DNA from: Alteromonas pelagimontana
Lineage (GTDB): Bacteria; Pseudomonadota; Gammaproteobacteria; Enterobacterales; Alteromonadaceae
DNA length: 64,000 nt
Assembly (NCBI RefSeq): GCF_002499975.2
Contig: NZ_CP052766.1
Location: forward strand, 1,178,001-1,242,000
Reading direction: 5' to 3'
The notes beneath the pieces are model-generated. The model was not told the origin of the DNA, did no database searches, and saw only the letters and a program-made list of their open reading frames with translations. The translations under genes were made by a program, and so were the position numbers. This document shows positions 9,262 through 18,602 of the stretch, piece after piece (position 1 is the first letter of the stretch; each line of letters opens with the position of its first letter).

Positions 9262-10095
9262 CTAATCATCTGCTGACATTTTTACAGCTTGCCAGAGTTT
9301 TTCCATATCTTCTAAGGATAAATCCTGCAATCCCTTTGCACTCGCGACAGCCATTTTTTCAACTCCGTTAAAACGCCGCCGAAACTTGTGACTGGCGTTT
9401 CGCAAGGCGGTATCGGCATCTACGCCGCTGTGCCGGGCAAGATTTACCAAGGCAAACAGCGCATCACCAATTTCCTCTTCAATTGCTGCCGGAGAAGGCT
9501 CGTCGGCATCTATCTCTTGTTGAATTTCCTCAATTTCCTCTCGCACCTTCGCTAATACGGGTGCGATGTCATTCCAGTCAAAACCAACTTTTGCACAACG
9601 TTGTTGGAGCTTTTGCGCATACATTAATGCCGGTAATCCTTCAGGAACGTCATCAAGATGATATTGCTCAGTGGTGCCTTGTGCTCGTTTTTCCTGTGCT
9701 TTAATCGCTTCCCATTGCTTGTTTAGCGCGACCGGCGTTTCTGGTGGCAAACCGGATGCAGGTTTCTTCGAAAATACGTGGGGGTGTCTACGCACCATTT
9801 TATCGCTAACGGCGCGGGCCACATCATTAAATTCGAAATCGCCCTTTTCTTTGGCTACCTGGGCATAAAACACGATCTGAAAGAGCAAGTCGCCCAGTTC
9901 ATCACAAATAGCGGCCGGATCATTGCGAGCAATTGCATCGGCAACTTCATAAGCTTCCTCAATTGTGTAGCGCGTAAGCGACGCCATTGTTTGCGCTACA
10001 TCCCAGGGGCATCCATGTTGCGGGTCGCGCAGCGTGGCCATAATATTAAGAAGACGCTCCAACTGATCAATATCAATGAGTTTTTCTTTTAACAT
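9262..10095 (-). CDS. mazG: Nucleoside triphosphate pyrophosphohydrolase MazG
   Basis: Hydrolyses NTPs to NMP and pyrophosphate, and in E. coli lowers ppGpp. The product has two MazG domains: the first contains CPWDVAQTMASLTRYTIEEAYEV and DELGDLLFQIVFYAQ (split here: ELGDLLFQIVF), the second EEEIGDALFALVNLARH, with paired Glu/Asp metal ligands. The preceding RRHPHVF is also typical. I prefer the ATG at 10095 over the TTG 6 nt upstream because AGG spacing fits it better. The start lies inside the relA 3' end (23-nt overlap), a common relA-mazG coupling. Confidence 0.96.
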   Translation of the reverse strand: MLKEKLIDIDQLERLLNIMATLRDPQHGCPWDVAQTMASLTRYTIEEAYEVADAIARNDPAAICDELGDLLFQIVFYAQVAKEKGDFEFNDVARAVSDKMVRRHPHVFSKKPASGLPPETPVALNKQWEAIKAQEKRAQGTTEQYHLDDVPEGLPALMYAQKLQQRCAKVGFDWNDIAPVLAKVREEIEEIQQEIDADEPSPAAIEEEIGDALFALVNLARHSGVDADTALRNASHKFRRRFNGVEKMAVASAKGLQDLSLEDMEKLWQAVKMSADD

Positions 10096-12256
10096 CGCCA
10101 ACGCCTTTTAATTGTCTTAACCGCACCATCACTTTAGAGACAGTCTCTAAATCAGGTACTTCAATGGAAATAGAGATAACGGCGGTTTGACGAGGTTTGT
10201 CGCTCAAACTGTTAACCCCCAGCAAAGCAACATTTTCATTGGCAAGTACAGTTGTGATATCCCGCAAAATCCCCGTACGATCGGTACAATAAATATCCAC
10301 ACCGGTTTCAAACCCAACATTTAGCTGCTGCGACCAGTTGACTTCAATTTGACGCTCTGGGTGTTGCTCTAAAAGATGCTGAAGCTGATCACATGATTCC
10401 TTATGCACGCTAACGCCCCGCCCTTGCGTAATATAGCCTAAAATAGATTCGCCCGGCACCGGCTGGCAGCAGTTTGCTAACTGGCTCATAAGATGACCGA
10501 CTCCCTCCACCACCACAGTATTTTTCTTACCCTTTGCTCCTGCAGCTTTACGGGTTTTCAGTTTAGGACTGACTTCCGGTTCTGGAGCAGGTTGATATAG
10601 CTGACCGATTTGGTGCACCACCGACATGACACGAATATCGCCAGCGCCAATCGCCGCGTATAAATCATCAACCTGCTGAAAATTAAATTTTTCACATGCC
10701 TCTGCAGGAACTTTTACCGGTAGATGGGCGCGACCAAGCTCTCTCTCAAGTAACTCCTTACCCGCCACCTGGTTTTTCTCTTTATCCTGCTTTTTAAAAA
10801 AAGAGTGGATTGTGGCGCGGGCACGGGAAGAGTGGACATAGCCAAGGCCGGGATGCATCCAGTCGCGGCTGGGATTAAGCGCTTTTCCCGTATGAATTTC
10901 CACCTGATCGCCGCTTTGCAGCTGGTAGGTAAAGGGAACGATTCGCTGATTTACCTTTGCACCAATACAACGATGACCTACATTGCTGTGAATGTAGTAG
11001 GCAAAATCTAGCGGTGTCGAACCTTGCGGCAAATCAATAACATCACCTTTCGGGGTAAACACATAAACCCGATCATCGAATACCTGACTACGCAGTTCTT
11101 CTACTAAGTCGCCTGATTCCGCAACTTCTTCCTGCCACTGCAGAATCCGGCGTAACCAGTTGATGCGCTCATCGTAACCCGATGTTTTCCCCGTTGAGCC
11201 TTCTTTGTACTTCCAATGTGCAGCAACGCCCAGCTCTGCATCCTGATGCATCTTCTGGGTCCGGATCTGAATTTCTACCGGCTTTCCCTCGGGCCCCTCA
11301 ATGACAGTGTGAATCGACTGGTAACCATTCGCCTTAGGCGTAGCGATATAGTCATCAAACTCGGTGGGAATATGGCGATAATTAGCGTGAACCGTACCTA
11401 AAGCCGCATAGCAATCCTGCAAGCGTTCGGCAATAATCCGCACTGCCCGAATATCAAAAAGCTGCTCGAAAGTGAGCCGCTTTTTCTGCATTTTTTTCCA
11501 GATACTGTAGATGTGTTTCGGTCTGCCATGTACTTCAGCTTTTATGTGCTCTTCATCCACCAGCGCCTGTAGGTGGCTTACCACATTGTCGATATAAAGC
11601 GCGCGTTCTTTGCGTTTACCGTCGAGTTGTTTAGCGATTTGTTTGTAAGAAACCGGATGCAAATAGCGAAAGGCTAAATCTTCAAGTTCCCATTTTAGCT
11701 GCCCGATTCCCAGACGGTTCGCCAACGGTGCATAAATAGTAGCGCATTCACGCGCCACCATCACCCGCGTTTCTTCATCGGCCTTTTTAACTTGCTGTAG
11801 CGCGCAAATGCGTTCCGCCATTTTAATAACCACAGCACGTACATCTTCTACCATCGCCAGCAACATCCGACGGATATTGTCGATATGTTGCTCGTCGGTT
11901 ACGCCACCTATGTGTTTACCAGTATCTGTGCGCCGACTATGCAGCGCCTTGATGGCATCCATACGTCGCACACCGACGATCAATTGTTCAATATCACTGC
12001 CAAACTCATTCAGAATATCCTCGTCAGACAGCTGATGCTGCTCGCAATAAGGATAAACTAGTGCGGCCTGAAGCGTTGCATCATCCATATTAAGCTGGTG
12101 TAGAATTTCCACCATCTCCTGCCCTACCAATAAGCGTTCGGGAATTGTGGAAATCGCGCGCAGCTTACGCTTGCTTTCTTCAGCCAAAGACAAGCTGTCT
12201 AACCAGCTTTCAAAGGAGGGTCTATCGGGTTCGTGTACTTTCCGTGTTGACACCAT
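10073..12256 (-). CDS. relA: GTP pyrophosphokinase RelA
   Basis: Ribosome-linked (p)ppGpp synthetase of the stringent response, 727 residues. Domains in order: a degenerate hydrolase domain (the HD signature of SpoT is missing), a synthetase domain with DYIATPKANGYQSIHTVI (written in part: PKANGYQSIHT), a TGS domain starting VFTPKGDVIDLPQGSTPLDF, a zinc-finger region (CCQPVPGE) and a C-terminal ACT domain. It follows rlmD by 6 nt and overlaps mazG, so rlmD-relA-mazG look cotranscribed. Confidence 0.97.
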   Translation of the reverse strand: MVSTRKVHEPDRPSFESWLDSLSLAEESKRKLRAISTIPERLLVGQEMVEILHQLNMDDATLQAALVYPYCEQHQLSDEDILNEFGSDIEQLIVGVRRMDAIKALHSRRTDTGKHIGGVTDEQHIDNIRRMLLAMVEDVRAVVIKMAERICALQQVKKADEETRVMVARECATIYAPLANRLGIGQLKWELEDLAFRYLHPVSYKQIAKQLDGKRKERALYIDNVVSHLQALVDEEHIKAEVHGRPKHIYSIWKKMQKKRLTFEQLFDIRAVRIIAERLQDCYAALGTVHANYRHIPTEFDDYIATPKANGYQSIHTVIEGPEGKPVEIQIRTQKMHQDAELGVAAHWKYKEGSTGKTSGYDERINWLRRILQWQEEVAESGDLVEELRSQVFDDRVYVFTPKGDVIDLPQGSTPLDFAYYIHSNVGHRCIGAKVNQRIVPFTYQLQSGDQVEIHTGKALNPSRDWMHPGLGYVHSSRARATIHSFFKKQDKEKNQVAGKELLERELGRAHLPVKVPAEACEKFNFQQVDDLYAAIGAGDIRVMSVVHQIGQLYQPAPEPEVSPKLKTRKAAGAKGKKNTVVVEGVGHLMSQLANCCQPVPGESILGYITQGRGVSVHKESCDQLQHLLEQHPERQIEVNWSQQLNVGFETGVDIYCTDRTGILRDITTVLANENVALLGVNSLSDKPRQTAVISISIEVPDLETVSKVMVRLRQLKGVGDVKRKTH

Positions 12257-12262
12257 AAAACA

Positions 12263-13606
12263 TCAACTCGCTAAGGTGGTTTTGTTGTGCGTAAATAAAG
12301 CCATGGTTTCAAGATGCCGCGTATAGGGAAACATTTCAATTACACTTACTTTATCCATTTGGTATCCGCCACTTAACAAAATTTTTGCGTCTCTTGTGAA
12401 AGAGCTGGGATTGCAAGAAACGTACAAAATTTTTGGCACTGGCTGCCTTGCCAGCAGCTCACACACACTCTGGGCTCCCTCTCTGGAAGGGTCCAGGAGT
12501 AAACTGTCTACAGGTTCAGCTAATACATTTTTAACTGCCGCCGGATCACCAAGATCAAGATGTAGCCAATCAATATTTGTAATGCCCTGCTGGAGTGCAT
12601 TATTCCTGGCGTTACGCACCATTTCTGCAACCCCTTCTATGGCTTGCACCGAAGCGGCGCGTTTCGCCAATGACAAGCTAAAGTTACCCAGACCACAGAA
12701 CCAGTCAGCAATTTTATCGTCCGGCTGAGGCGCAAGCCACTCCATCGCCCGTTCAATCATTTGGCGATTTACATCGCTGTTCACCTGTACAAAATCGTTG
12801 GGCATAGGCGATAAAGTTATTCCGGGTTCGGTCTGGCAAAGAAGCGGCGCGTGTTCATAAGCAACCTCAAATTCCCCATCGGGTCGCTCCAGGACAATAT
12901 TGACTGCGTGGTATTTCCCCAGCTGCACCAACGCGTTCATCATCTCCTGGCCTAAAGCACGAACAATTTTTACGGTAACTTGCGCGACATTATCACCTTT
13001 AAGTAAGCTGATATGCCCGACATTGTGGCGGCCAGCGTGACGGGTAAGCAACTGCTTCAGAGGCGCAATAACTGCCGATAATTCAGGCTCCAGAATAGGA
13101 CACGCAGGCACATTAACTATGTTTTTGCCGCCTTGTTCACGATAGCCCACTTTTACGTTATTGCAGTCTCTGGCATCTACCGCCAACCTTGCCTTACGGC
13201 GATAATCAGGCTTCCTACCCGTGAGCGGTGGTTGCCAAGGAATATCTGTTAATCCCAACCGGGTTTGCCAGTAGCTTCCTAACGCTTTTTGACGCCCTGC
13301 CAATGAACTTTCTGCAAAAACATGTTGCAACTGGCAGCCGCCGCACCGGGCGATCAGCGGACAAAAGGGCGTAGTACGTTGAGCAGAGGGTATCAGTACC
13401 TTTAATAGCCGCGCCTTGGCAAATTGTTTCTGACGTTGAAAGATAACCACTTCGCAGGTTTCACCCGGCAACGCGCCCTCTACAAACAGCACCGGCGAAT
13501 GAGAAGTACTCACCCCCTGCCCTTGCATATCCATTTCATCGATATAAACCGTAATGGGCGTTTGTTTAACCAGTTTACGCTTTGTAGGAGTGTAAAAATT
13601 AGCCAC
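12263..13606 (-). CDS. rlmD: 23S rRNA (uracil-1939-C5)-methyltransferase RlmD
   Basis: Formerly RumA. The protein has an N-terminal TRAM domain (about 8-70), a 4Fe-4S cysteine cluster in CPLIARCGGCQLQH together with a later CPI, and a C-terminal SAM-dependent methyltransferase domain with DWFCGLGNFSL (SAM binding), LLLDPSREGA and the catalytic cysteine in YVSCNPSSF. 447 residues is normal. It lies immediately upstream of relA. Confidence 0.97.
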   Translation of the reverse strand: MANFYTPTKRKLVKQTPITVYIDEMDMQGQGVSTSHSPVLFVEGALPGETCEVVIFQRQKQFAKARLLKVLIPSAQRTTPFCPLIARCGGCQLQHVFAESSLAGRQKALGSYWQTRLGLTDIPWQPPLTGRKPDYRRKARLAVDARDCNNVKVGYREQGGKNIVNVPACPILEPELSAVIAPLKQLLTRHAGRHNVGHISLLKGDNVAQVTVKIVRALGQEMMNALVQLGKYHAVNIVLERPDGEFEVAYEHAPLLCQTEPGITLSPMPNDFVQVNSDVNRQMIERAMEWLAPQPDDKIADWFCGLGNFSLSLAKRAASVQAIEGVAEMVRNARNNALQQGITNIDWLHLDLGDPAAVKNVLAEPVDSLLLDPSREGAQSVCELLARQPVPKILYVSCNPSSFTRDAKILLSGGYQMDKVSVIEMFPYTRHLETMALFTHNKTTLAS

Positions 13607-13614
13607 TTTAAATC

Positions 13615-14001
13615 CTAGGCTGTTGCAGTTTCCAGAATGACGGTAGCGACGGCATAATGCTTCTCATCAGAAATAGAAAGATGACTCGACACTATTGCTC
13701 GCTTGTCGCAGTGTACGGCGAACTCGCCCGAGAACAATAAAAACGGTGCGCCTAATTGATCGTTACACACTTCAATATGCTGCCAGCTTATCCCTCTGCC
13801 GATGCCGGTGCCTAACGCTTTTACCGCAGCTTCTTTGGCTGCAAAACGTTTTGCAAGATATCTGGCTGGCTCTGAATGCTCAGCAAATATTTGCATTTCT
13901 CTTGAGGTTAGAATTCGGGCTGCTAAACGAGGAGTACGCGCAAGATTCTGCGCAATACGATCAATTTCAATAATATCTGTTCCCATACCGGCAATAGCCA
14001 T
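13615..14001 (-). CDS. acpS: Holo-[acyl-carrier-protein] synthase
   Basis: Transfers 4'-phosphopantetheine from CoA to acyl carrier protein. 128 residues. The two family motifs are present: GMGTDIIEIDRI at the start (Mg2+-binding Asp) and AKRFAAKEAAVKALGTG in the middle, followed by SISDEKHYAVATVILE. It sits 4 nt after pdxJ in the common pdxJ-acpS arrangement. Confidence 0.97.
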   Translation of the reverse strand: MAIAGMGTDIIEIDRIAQNLARTPRLAARILTSREMQIFAEHSEPARYLAKRFAAKEAAVKALGTGIGRGISWQHIEVCNDQLGAPFLLFSGEFAVHCDKRAIVSSHLSISDEKHYAVATVILETATA

Positions 14002-14005
14002 AGCA

Positions 14006-14755
14006 TTAACGCGGGGATAACGAAGCCAGCCGGGCTTCCTGCATTAAGCTTCGCATTTCTGCCACGGCATTATGTAAACCGTCGAACACTGCTCGCCCAA
14101 TAATGGCGTGACCGATATTCAGTTCGATGATTTCAGAAATGGCGGCAATAGGTTTCACGTTGTGATAGTGCAGTCCGTGCCCCGCATTAACAGACAGCCC
14201 GAGACTGGCCGCATAACGAACTCCCTGCGTTAAGCGGATAAGTTCCTGCTGCATTGCGTGTTCGTTTTTCGCTTCAGCATATTGTCCGGTATGAATTTCG
14301 ATAAATGGCGCACGACATTCTTGAGCGGCATCTATTTGCTTTTCATCGGCATCAATGAACAAAGAGACCTGGATACCTGCATCGGCCAATTGAAGGCACG
14401 CGTCTTTTACCTGTGCAATATTTCCTGCCACATCCAGCCCGCCTTCTGTTGTCAGTTCCTGACGCTTTTCAGGCACCAGGCAACAAAATGCTGGTTTTAC
14501 ATCGGTGGCGATAGCAAGCATCTCAGGAGTAACTGCCATTTCCAAATTCAGCCGCGTATTGATGGTTTGCGCCAGTAGTCGCACGTCGCGATCTTTAATA
14601 TGGCGGCGGTCCTCACGCAGATGAACGGTAATGCCGTCCGCTCCAGCACGTTCTGCTATATCAGCAGCGTGTACCGGGTCAGGGTAACGAGTACCACGTG
14701 CATTTCGCAACGTAGCGATATGATCAATATTAACGCCAAGAAAGATATCGTTCAT
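14006..14755 (-). CDS. pdxJ: Pyridoxine 5'-phosphate synthase PdxJ
   Basis: Final ring-closing step of the DXP-dependent pyridoxal phosphate pathway, using 1-deoxyxylulose 5-phosphate and the product of PdxA (also encoded in this window). 249 residues as a TIM barrel: [17 protein letters not shown], then [14 protein letters not shown], a loop with [21 protein letters not shown] and [12 protein letters not shown] at the phosphate-binding end. The neighbours acpS and recO match the usual order. Confidence 0.98.
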   Translation of the reverse strand: MNDIFLGVNIDHIATLRNARGTRYPDPVHAADIAERAGADGITVHLREDRRHIKDRDVRLLAQTINTRLNLEMAVTPEMLAIATDVKPAFCCLVPEKRQELTTEGGLDVAGNIAQVKDACLQLADAGIQVSLFIDADEKQIDAAQECRAPFIEIHTGQYAEAKNEHAMQQELIRLTQGVRYAASLGLSVNAGHGLHYHNVKPIAAISEIIELNIGHAIIGRAVFDGLHNAVAEMRSLMQEARLASLSPR

Positions 14756-14837
14756 TCACCTAAAGCCAGAGTTATTGATAACAACTAAAGTGTACCAAAA
14801 TTACTCCTGTAGGTGAGTAAAATCATGTAATACTCAT

Positions 14838-14879
14838 CCGCCTTGATGTGTAATCAGCTCAGAGCGCACATCAAGGTGG
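14838..14879. repeat. Palindromic intergenic repeat (member A)
   Basis: CCGCCTTGATGTG, 16-nt loop, then CACATCAAGGTGG, between pdxJ and recO. The arm shares the core CCGCCTTGATG with the element at 39613-39654, so it is a dispersed repeat rather than a simple terminator. Confidence 0.7.
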
Positions 14880-14919
14880 GTTTAATATAAAAGAAGGCGC
14901 AATGCCTGTTGCTGTAGAA

Positions 14920-15618
14920 CTACCGGATTACGAAAAGTTCGCGGCTTTTGAGTGGCTTATCCCCCACCAGTGGCAGAAGCGCCAGTCGGTTAAGGTGTTT
15001 CGCCACTTTTCTCGCTGACGGCGTCCAGTCTTCGGCTACCGCAGCCAACAACGCATAACCGGGAATTGGATTTTTAATGATATCTGGTAGCGCAGGCACA
15101 ATTCCTTCTTCGGAGGAATACGCATACCATTTCTCTGCCTGCACCTGTTCGCCAGTTATTCCTTCCTGCGTCCAGTCCGCAAGCAGCCCCATTTCTTTTA
15201 ACACTGCAAATTCAAACCGGCGTAAGGTAAGTTCAATATCTACCGCGGCACTGAGTTCACCTAACGCTTTCTGATAATGACTATAGAGACTTTCGCTGAC
15301 AAGTCCTGCGGGCATTACCCGGTTCAACAATTCGTTGACGTACAACCCGCAAAACAGCGAGGTCCCTTGAAGCAATATTTGCCCTCGCTCCCCTTCAGCT
15401 TGTACTAAATTTTTTAGTTCCGAACGACCGGTTAACTGGATGCGTAGCGACTGGAACGGCTGCAAAAGGCTTTTTCGATCAGAGCGGCTGTTACGGACAC
15501 CCTTTGCCACAGCACTCACTTTGCCTAGTTCTAACGTAAAGCAATCAACAATATAGCTGGTTTCCCGATAGGGCCTTCGATGAAGTACATAAGCCTGAAG
15601 CCATTGGCGTTCTGCCAT
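14920..15618 (-). CDS. recO: DNA repair protein RecO
   Basis: RecF-pathway protein that loads RecA on SSB-coated DNA and anneals strands. The 232-residue product opens with an OB fold (YVLHRRPYRETSYIVDCFT), followed by the helical C-terminal domain (LYVNELLNRVMP, FEFAVLKEMGLL). The zinc cysteines present in some RecO proteins are absent, as in E. coli. It follows the small unknown gene by 16 nt and precedes pdxJ, with a palindromic repeat between them. Confidence 0.95.
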   Translation of the reverse strand: MAERQWLQAYVLHRRPYRETSYIVDCFTLELGKVSAVAKGVRNSRSDRKSLLQPFQSLRIQLTGRSELKNLVQAEGERGQILLQGTSLFCGLYVNELLNRVMPAGLVSESLYSHYQKALGELSAAVDIELTLRRFEFAVLKEMGLLADWTQEGITGEQVQAEKWYAYSSEEGIVPALPDIIKNPIPGYALLAAVAEDWTPSARKVAKHLNRLALLPLVGDKPLKSRELFVIR

Positions 15619-15634
15619 ATTCTTGTTCCTGCTT

Positions 15635-15916
15635 TCAGGCGCGCCTGATTCTGACTACTTTCATAAATTCAAATTCGATTCCGGCAACGATTTCGCTCTG
15701 AGGATAATAGGTTACATTCACTCTGGCGCCTACCAGCCTCTGGTACGGTTTTTTACGGCGAAAGACAAACGGCACATCAACATTCTCCAACATTAATGTA
15801 TGACGAATCCACTCGCCTTCATCGCGCTGAACATGAGACGTCACTTTTTTGTCTTCAGAATGCGTAAGGGAATTATGCCGTTCAAGCAGAGGATTACGTT
15901 TATCCTTCATAAACAC
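15635..15916 (-). CDS. Small conserved protein between recJ and recO, function unknown
   Basis: A 93-residue, basic, soluble protein without signal or membrane segment. Its middle reads TLMLENVDVPFVFRRKKPYQ, then VNVTYYPQSEIVAGIEFEFMKVVRIRRA, suggesting a small beta-rich fold. I have an impression of similar proteins in other Alteromonadales but no family name. A good GGAG lies 4 nt before the GTG at 15916 and 10 nt before the ATG at 15910, so either start is possible. It overlaps the recJ 3' end by 11-17 nt and is followed 16 nt later by recO, hence translational coupling with DNA-repair genes. Confidence 0.8.
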   Translation of the reverse strand: MFMKDKRNPLLERHNSLTHSEDKKVTSHVQRDEGEWIRHTLMLENVDVPFVFRRKKPYQRLVGARVNVTYYPQSEIVAGIEFEFMKVVRIRRA

Positions 15917-17627
15917 TCAACTCCTCAATCATTAGCTGAACGGTTTCTTTGCCTCTGAATACATTCACATCCAGCCGATATGCCACCTGCACCCATTTTG
16001 CTGCAATGTTCGGCCAAATTTTGTTATCTACATTGAACGCAATGGCATCGACTTCATTGCCCGAGGGTAAACGAAAGACGACTTTTAAATGCTTTTCCTG
16101 CAATAATTTTTGCGAAACCAGTTCAAATATCCCATCGAATAACGGCGGTTCAAACCCTTGTCCAAAAGGGCCTGCCTGACGGAGTGTCTTAGCCAGTGAA
16201 AGGTCGAGCTCGTTATCCGCCAATTCACCATCACTCACAATGGTAAACAACTCACCGGCCTTTGCCATGTATCTGTCAGTTATTGTTTGAAAAGCAACTT
16301 CAAATTCTTTTAATTTTATCGCTGGCAAACTTAATCCAGCCGCCATGGCATGACCGCCAAATTTAATAATAATGCCTGGATAAAGTCTATTCACTTCGTC
16401 CAACACATCGCGAATATGCAGACCTGGCACCGAGCGAGCAGAGCCCTTAATGATTTGCTCATCCTGATGCGCAAAGGCAATAGTCGGGCGGCGATACTTT
16501 TCTTTTATTCGGCCCGCTACAATCCCGATAACCCCTTGATGAAAGTCTTCCTTATAGACTACCAGTGCTGAGGGCATTGTAGCCTCCCCCAACACCACTG
16601 ACTGAAGAACCATTTCCGCCTCGGCTTTCATACTTTCTTCAATGGCACGACGTTGCTGATTAAGCCCATCCAGTTCCGCTGCCATATGGCGCGCCTGCGT
16701 ATCGTCCTCGCACAATAAGCACTCAATACCCAGCGCCATATCTTCCAATCTGCCGGCAGCGTTAAGCCGTGGCCCCACAACAAAACCTAAATCTGCGGCG
16801 CTCAAGTGGCTGATTTCCCGCCTGGCGACCTCTACCAGAGCCCGAATACCAGGGCGACACTTGCCGCTACGGATACGCTGGAGCCCTTGATGGACCAGCA
16901 CACGATTGTTTTTATCCAGCACTACCACATCTGCGACAGTACCAACCGCTACGATATCTAACAGGGTGGCGAGATTGGGAACTGGCAAGTTATGAGAGGA
17001 GAACCACTGTTTTTCTTGCAGCTGCGCACGACATGCCAGCATCAGATAAAAAGCGACTCCCACTCCTGCTAAATTTTTTGAAGGGAAAGTACATTCTTTC
17101 TGATTGGGATTAACAATAGCATCGGCCAGAGGAAGTTCGTTGCCGGGAAGATGATGATCAGTAACAATAACCTGCATTCCCAGCGATTTGGCTCGTGATA
17201 CCCCTGCCAGACAGGCAATACCATTATCCACTGTCAGCAGCAGCTCTGCGCCTTGGGAATGAGCAACATCTACAATCCCTTCGCTTAATCCGTAGCCAAA
17301 ATCAAAACGGTTGGGAACCAGATAGTCTATATTAGAGTGGCCCATCTGCCGCAAAGACAATATACAAACAGCCGTACTAGTGGCGCCATCGGCATCGAAA
17401 TCTCCGACAATAATAATGCGCTTATTCGTCTGAATTGCCGCGACAAGTAGAGAGGCAGCCTCGTCAATACCTTTCAATTCGCGGTAATGGTGTAACCCGC
17501 TAACCCGGTGATCCAATTCATTTATGGAAGCAATTTGGCGGCCACGATAGATACGATCCAATACCGGATGTAACTCATTTGATAACGGGCTGTATTCAAT
17601 GTTGCGACGGACAATAGGCAATCCCAT
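15900..17627 (-). CDS. recJ: Single-stranded-DNA-specific exonuclease RecJ
   Basis: 5'-3' ssDNA exonuclease of recombination and mismatch repair; 575 residues. The DHH phosphoesterase motifs are clear: GDFDADGATSTA (motif I), LLTVDNGI, VTDHHLPGN (the DHH), then the DHHA1 part with GRIKEKYRRPTIAF and FGGHAMAAGLSL, and the OB-fold at the C-terminus. Start MGLPIVRR fits the family. It lies downstream of dsbC, as in many gammaproteobacteria. Confidence 0.97.
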   Translation of the reverse strand: MGLPIVRRNIEYSPLSNELHPVLDRIYRGRQIASINELDHRVSGLHHYRELKGIDEAASLLVAAIQTNKRIIIVGDFDADGATSTAVCILSLRQMGHSNIDYLVPNRFDFGYGLSEGIVDVAHSQGAELLLTVDNGIACLAGVSRAKSLGMQVIVTDHHLPGNELPLADAIVNPNQKECTFPSKNLAGVGVAFYLMLACRAQLQEKQWFSSHNLPVPNLATLLDIVAVGTVADVVVLDKNNRVLVHQGLQRIRSGKCRPGIRALVEVARREISHLSAADLGFVVGPRLNAAGRLEDMALGIECLLCEDDTQARHMAAELDGLNQQRRAIEESMKAEAEMVLQSVVLGEATMPSALVVYKEDFHQGVIGIVAGRIKEKYRRPTIAFAHQDEQIIKGSARSVPGLHIRDVLDEVNRLYPGIIIKFGGHAMAAGLSLPAIKLKEFEVAFQTITDRYMAKAGELFTIVSDGELADNELDLSLAKTLRQAGPFGQGFEPPLFDGIFELVSQKLLQEKHLKVVFRLPSGNEVDAIAFNVDNKIWPNIAAKWVQVAYRLDVNVFRGKETVQLMIEELSVYEG

Positions 17628-17733
17628 AACGACTTGGCACCTGATAATATAACTGAAAGACTATGATAGCGGGATTTGAGGAACAAGAACAACGCCGCCA
17701 ACCCTGAGAGCCGGCAGCTTGATTGAAGAATTA

Positions 17734-18450
17734 TCAGCTTGACTGCTCGAGGGCATCAATTAGCACCTTGGCGGGCTGATAGCCGGGAATCATGGTCCCG
17801 TCTTCCAAAATAATGTTAGGTGTACCGTTCACACCGACCTGCTGACCGAATTGATATTGCTGCGCCACTTTATTTTTACAGTTGGCAATTTTCACATCTT
17901 CACCGTTTTTCGCTTCGGTTAATGCTTTTTTCGGATCTGCGGCACACCATACCGACACCATATCCAAATAATTCTGACTATTTAAACCGCTACGAGGAAA
18001 CGCCAGGTATCTGACAGTAATCCCATTCTTATTTAGCTGGCCCACTTCACTGTGAAGTTTCCGGCAATAGCCGCAGGTAATATCAGTAAATACCGTCAGC
18101 ACATGCTTTTCGTCTTTCGCCTTAAATTCGATAGCAGATGACGCGAATTCCTCTACTCCCTGCCGACGCATTTCAGAAAGTGCGGTTTCTGTTTCGTTGC
18201 GCATGCCTTCGTCAATATTAAATACCCGCGCCTGTAATAAATATTGCCCGTTTTCACTGATATAAAACAAACCTTGACTGGTATTCACCTGCAATAAACC
18301 TTTAACAGGAGAATCAGCAACGCTGCTTACTTCCAGACCCAGCGTATTTTCCACCTTGGCTTTAATGTCTACTGGAGCATCTGCCGCTTGCAGCGCAAAG
18401 ATACTAAAAAGTCCTAACATCAATACTGATGTTCTGAAAAGTTGTTTCAT
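17734..18450 (-). CDS. dsbC: Thiol:disulfide interchange protein DsbC
   Basis: Periplasmic disulfide isomerase and chaperone. The 238-residue protein has a signal peptide ending near residue 22-24 (LQAADA), an N-terminal dimerisation domain, and a thioredoxin domain with the active site CGYC at residues 126-129 and the cis-proline GTPNI. Two further cysteines (in WCAADP and NCKNK) match the structural disulfide of DsbC. The gene is the first of the dsbC-recJ unit. It may serve LptD, whose disulfides need isomerisation and which is encoded nearby. Confidence 0.96.
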   Translation of the reverse strand: MKQLFRTSVLMLGLFSIFALQAADAPVDIKAKVENTLGLEVSSVADSPVKGLLQVNTSQGLFYISENGQYLLQARVFNIDEGMRNETETALSEMRRQGVEEFASSAIEFKAKDEKHVLTVFTDITCGYCRKLHSEVGQLNKNGITVRYLAFPRSGLNSQNYLDMVSVWCAADPKKALTEAKNGEDVKIANCKNKVAQQYQFGQQVGVNGTPNIILEDGTMIPGYQPAKVLIDALEQSS

Positions 18451-18602
18451 TACCTCAACTCCTAATTACTGCTTTAGCTGGTTTGAACCCGCCAACTCAG
18501 TAAACAAATTTGTTAATTAACGCTAATAATATCACAGTGACCTGGCATGAGCAGGCATAACCATCCAGCCCTGGCGCAATTCGGCGTATTTTTTATTCCG
18601 CC

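Noticed and set aside
10073..12256. Bifunctional SpoT-like reading of relA
   Set aside because: The hydrolase HD motif is missing and the mazG/rlmD neighbourhood is that of RelA.
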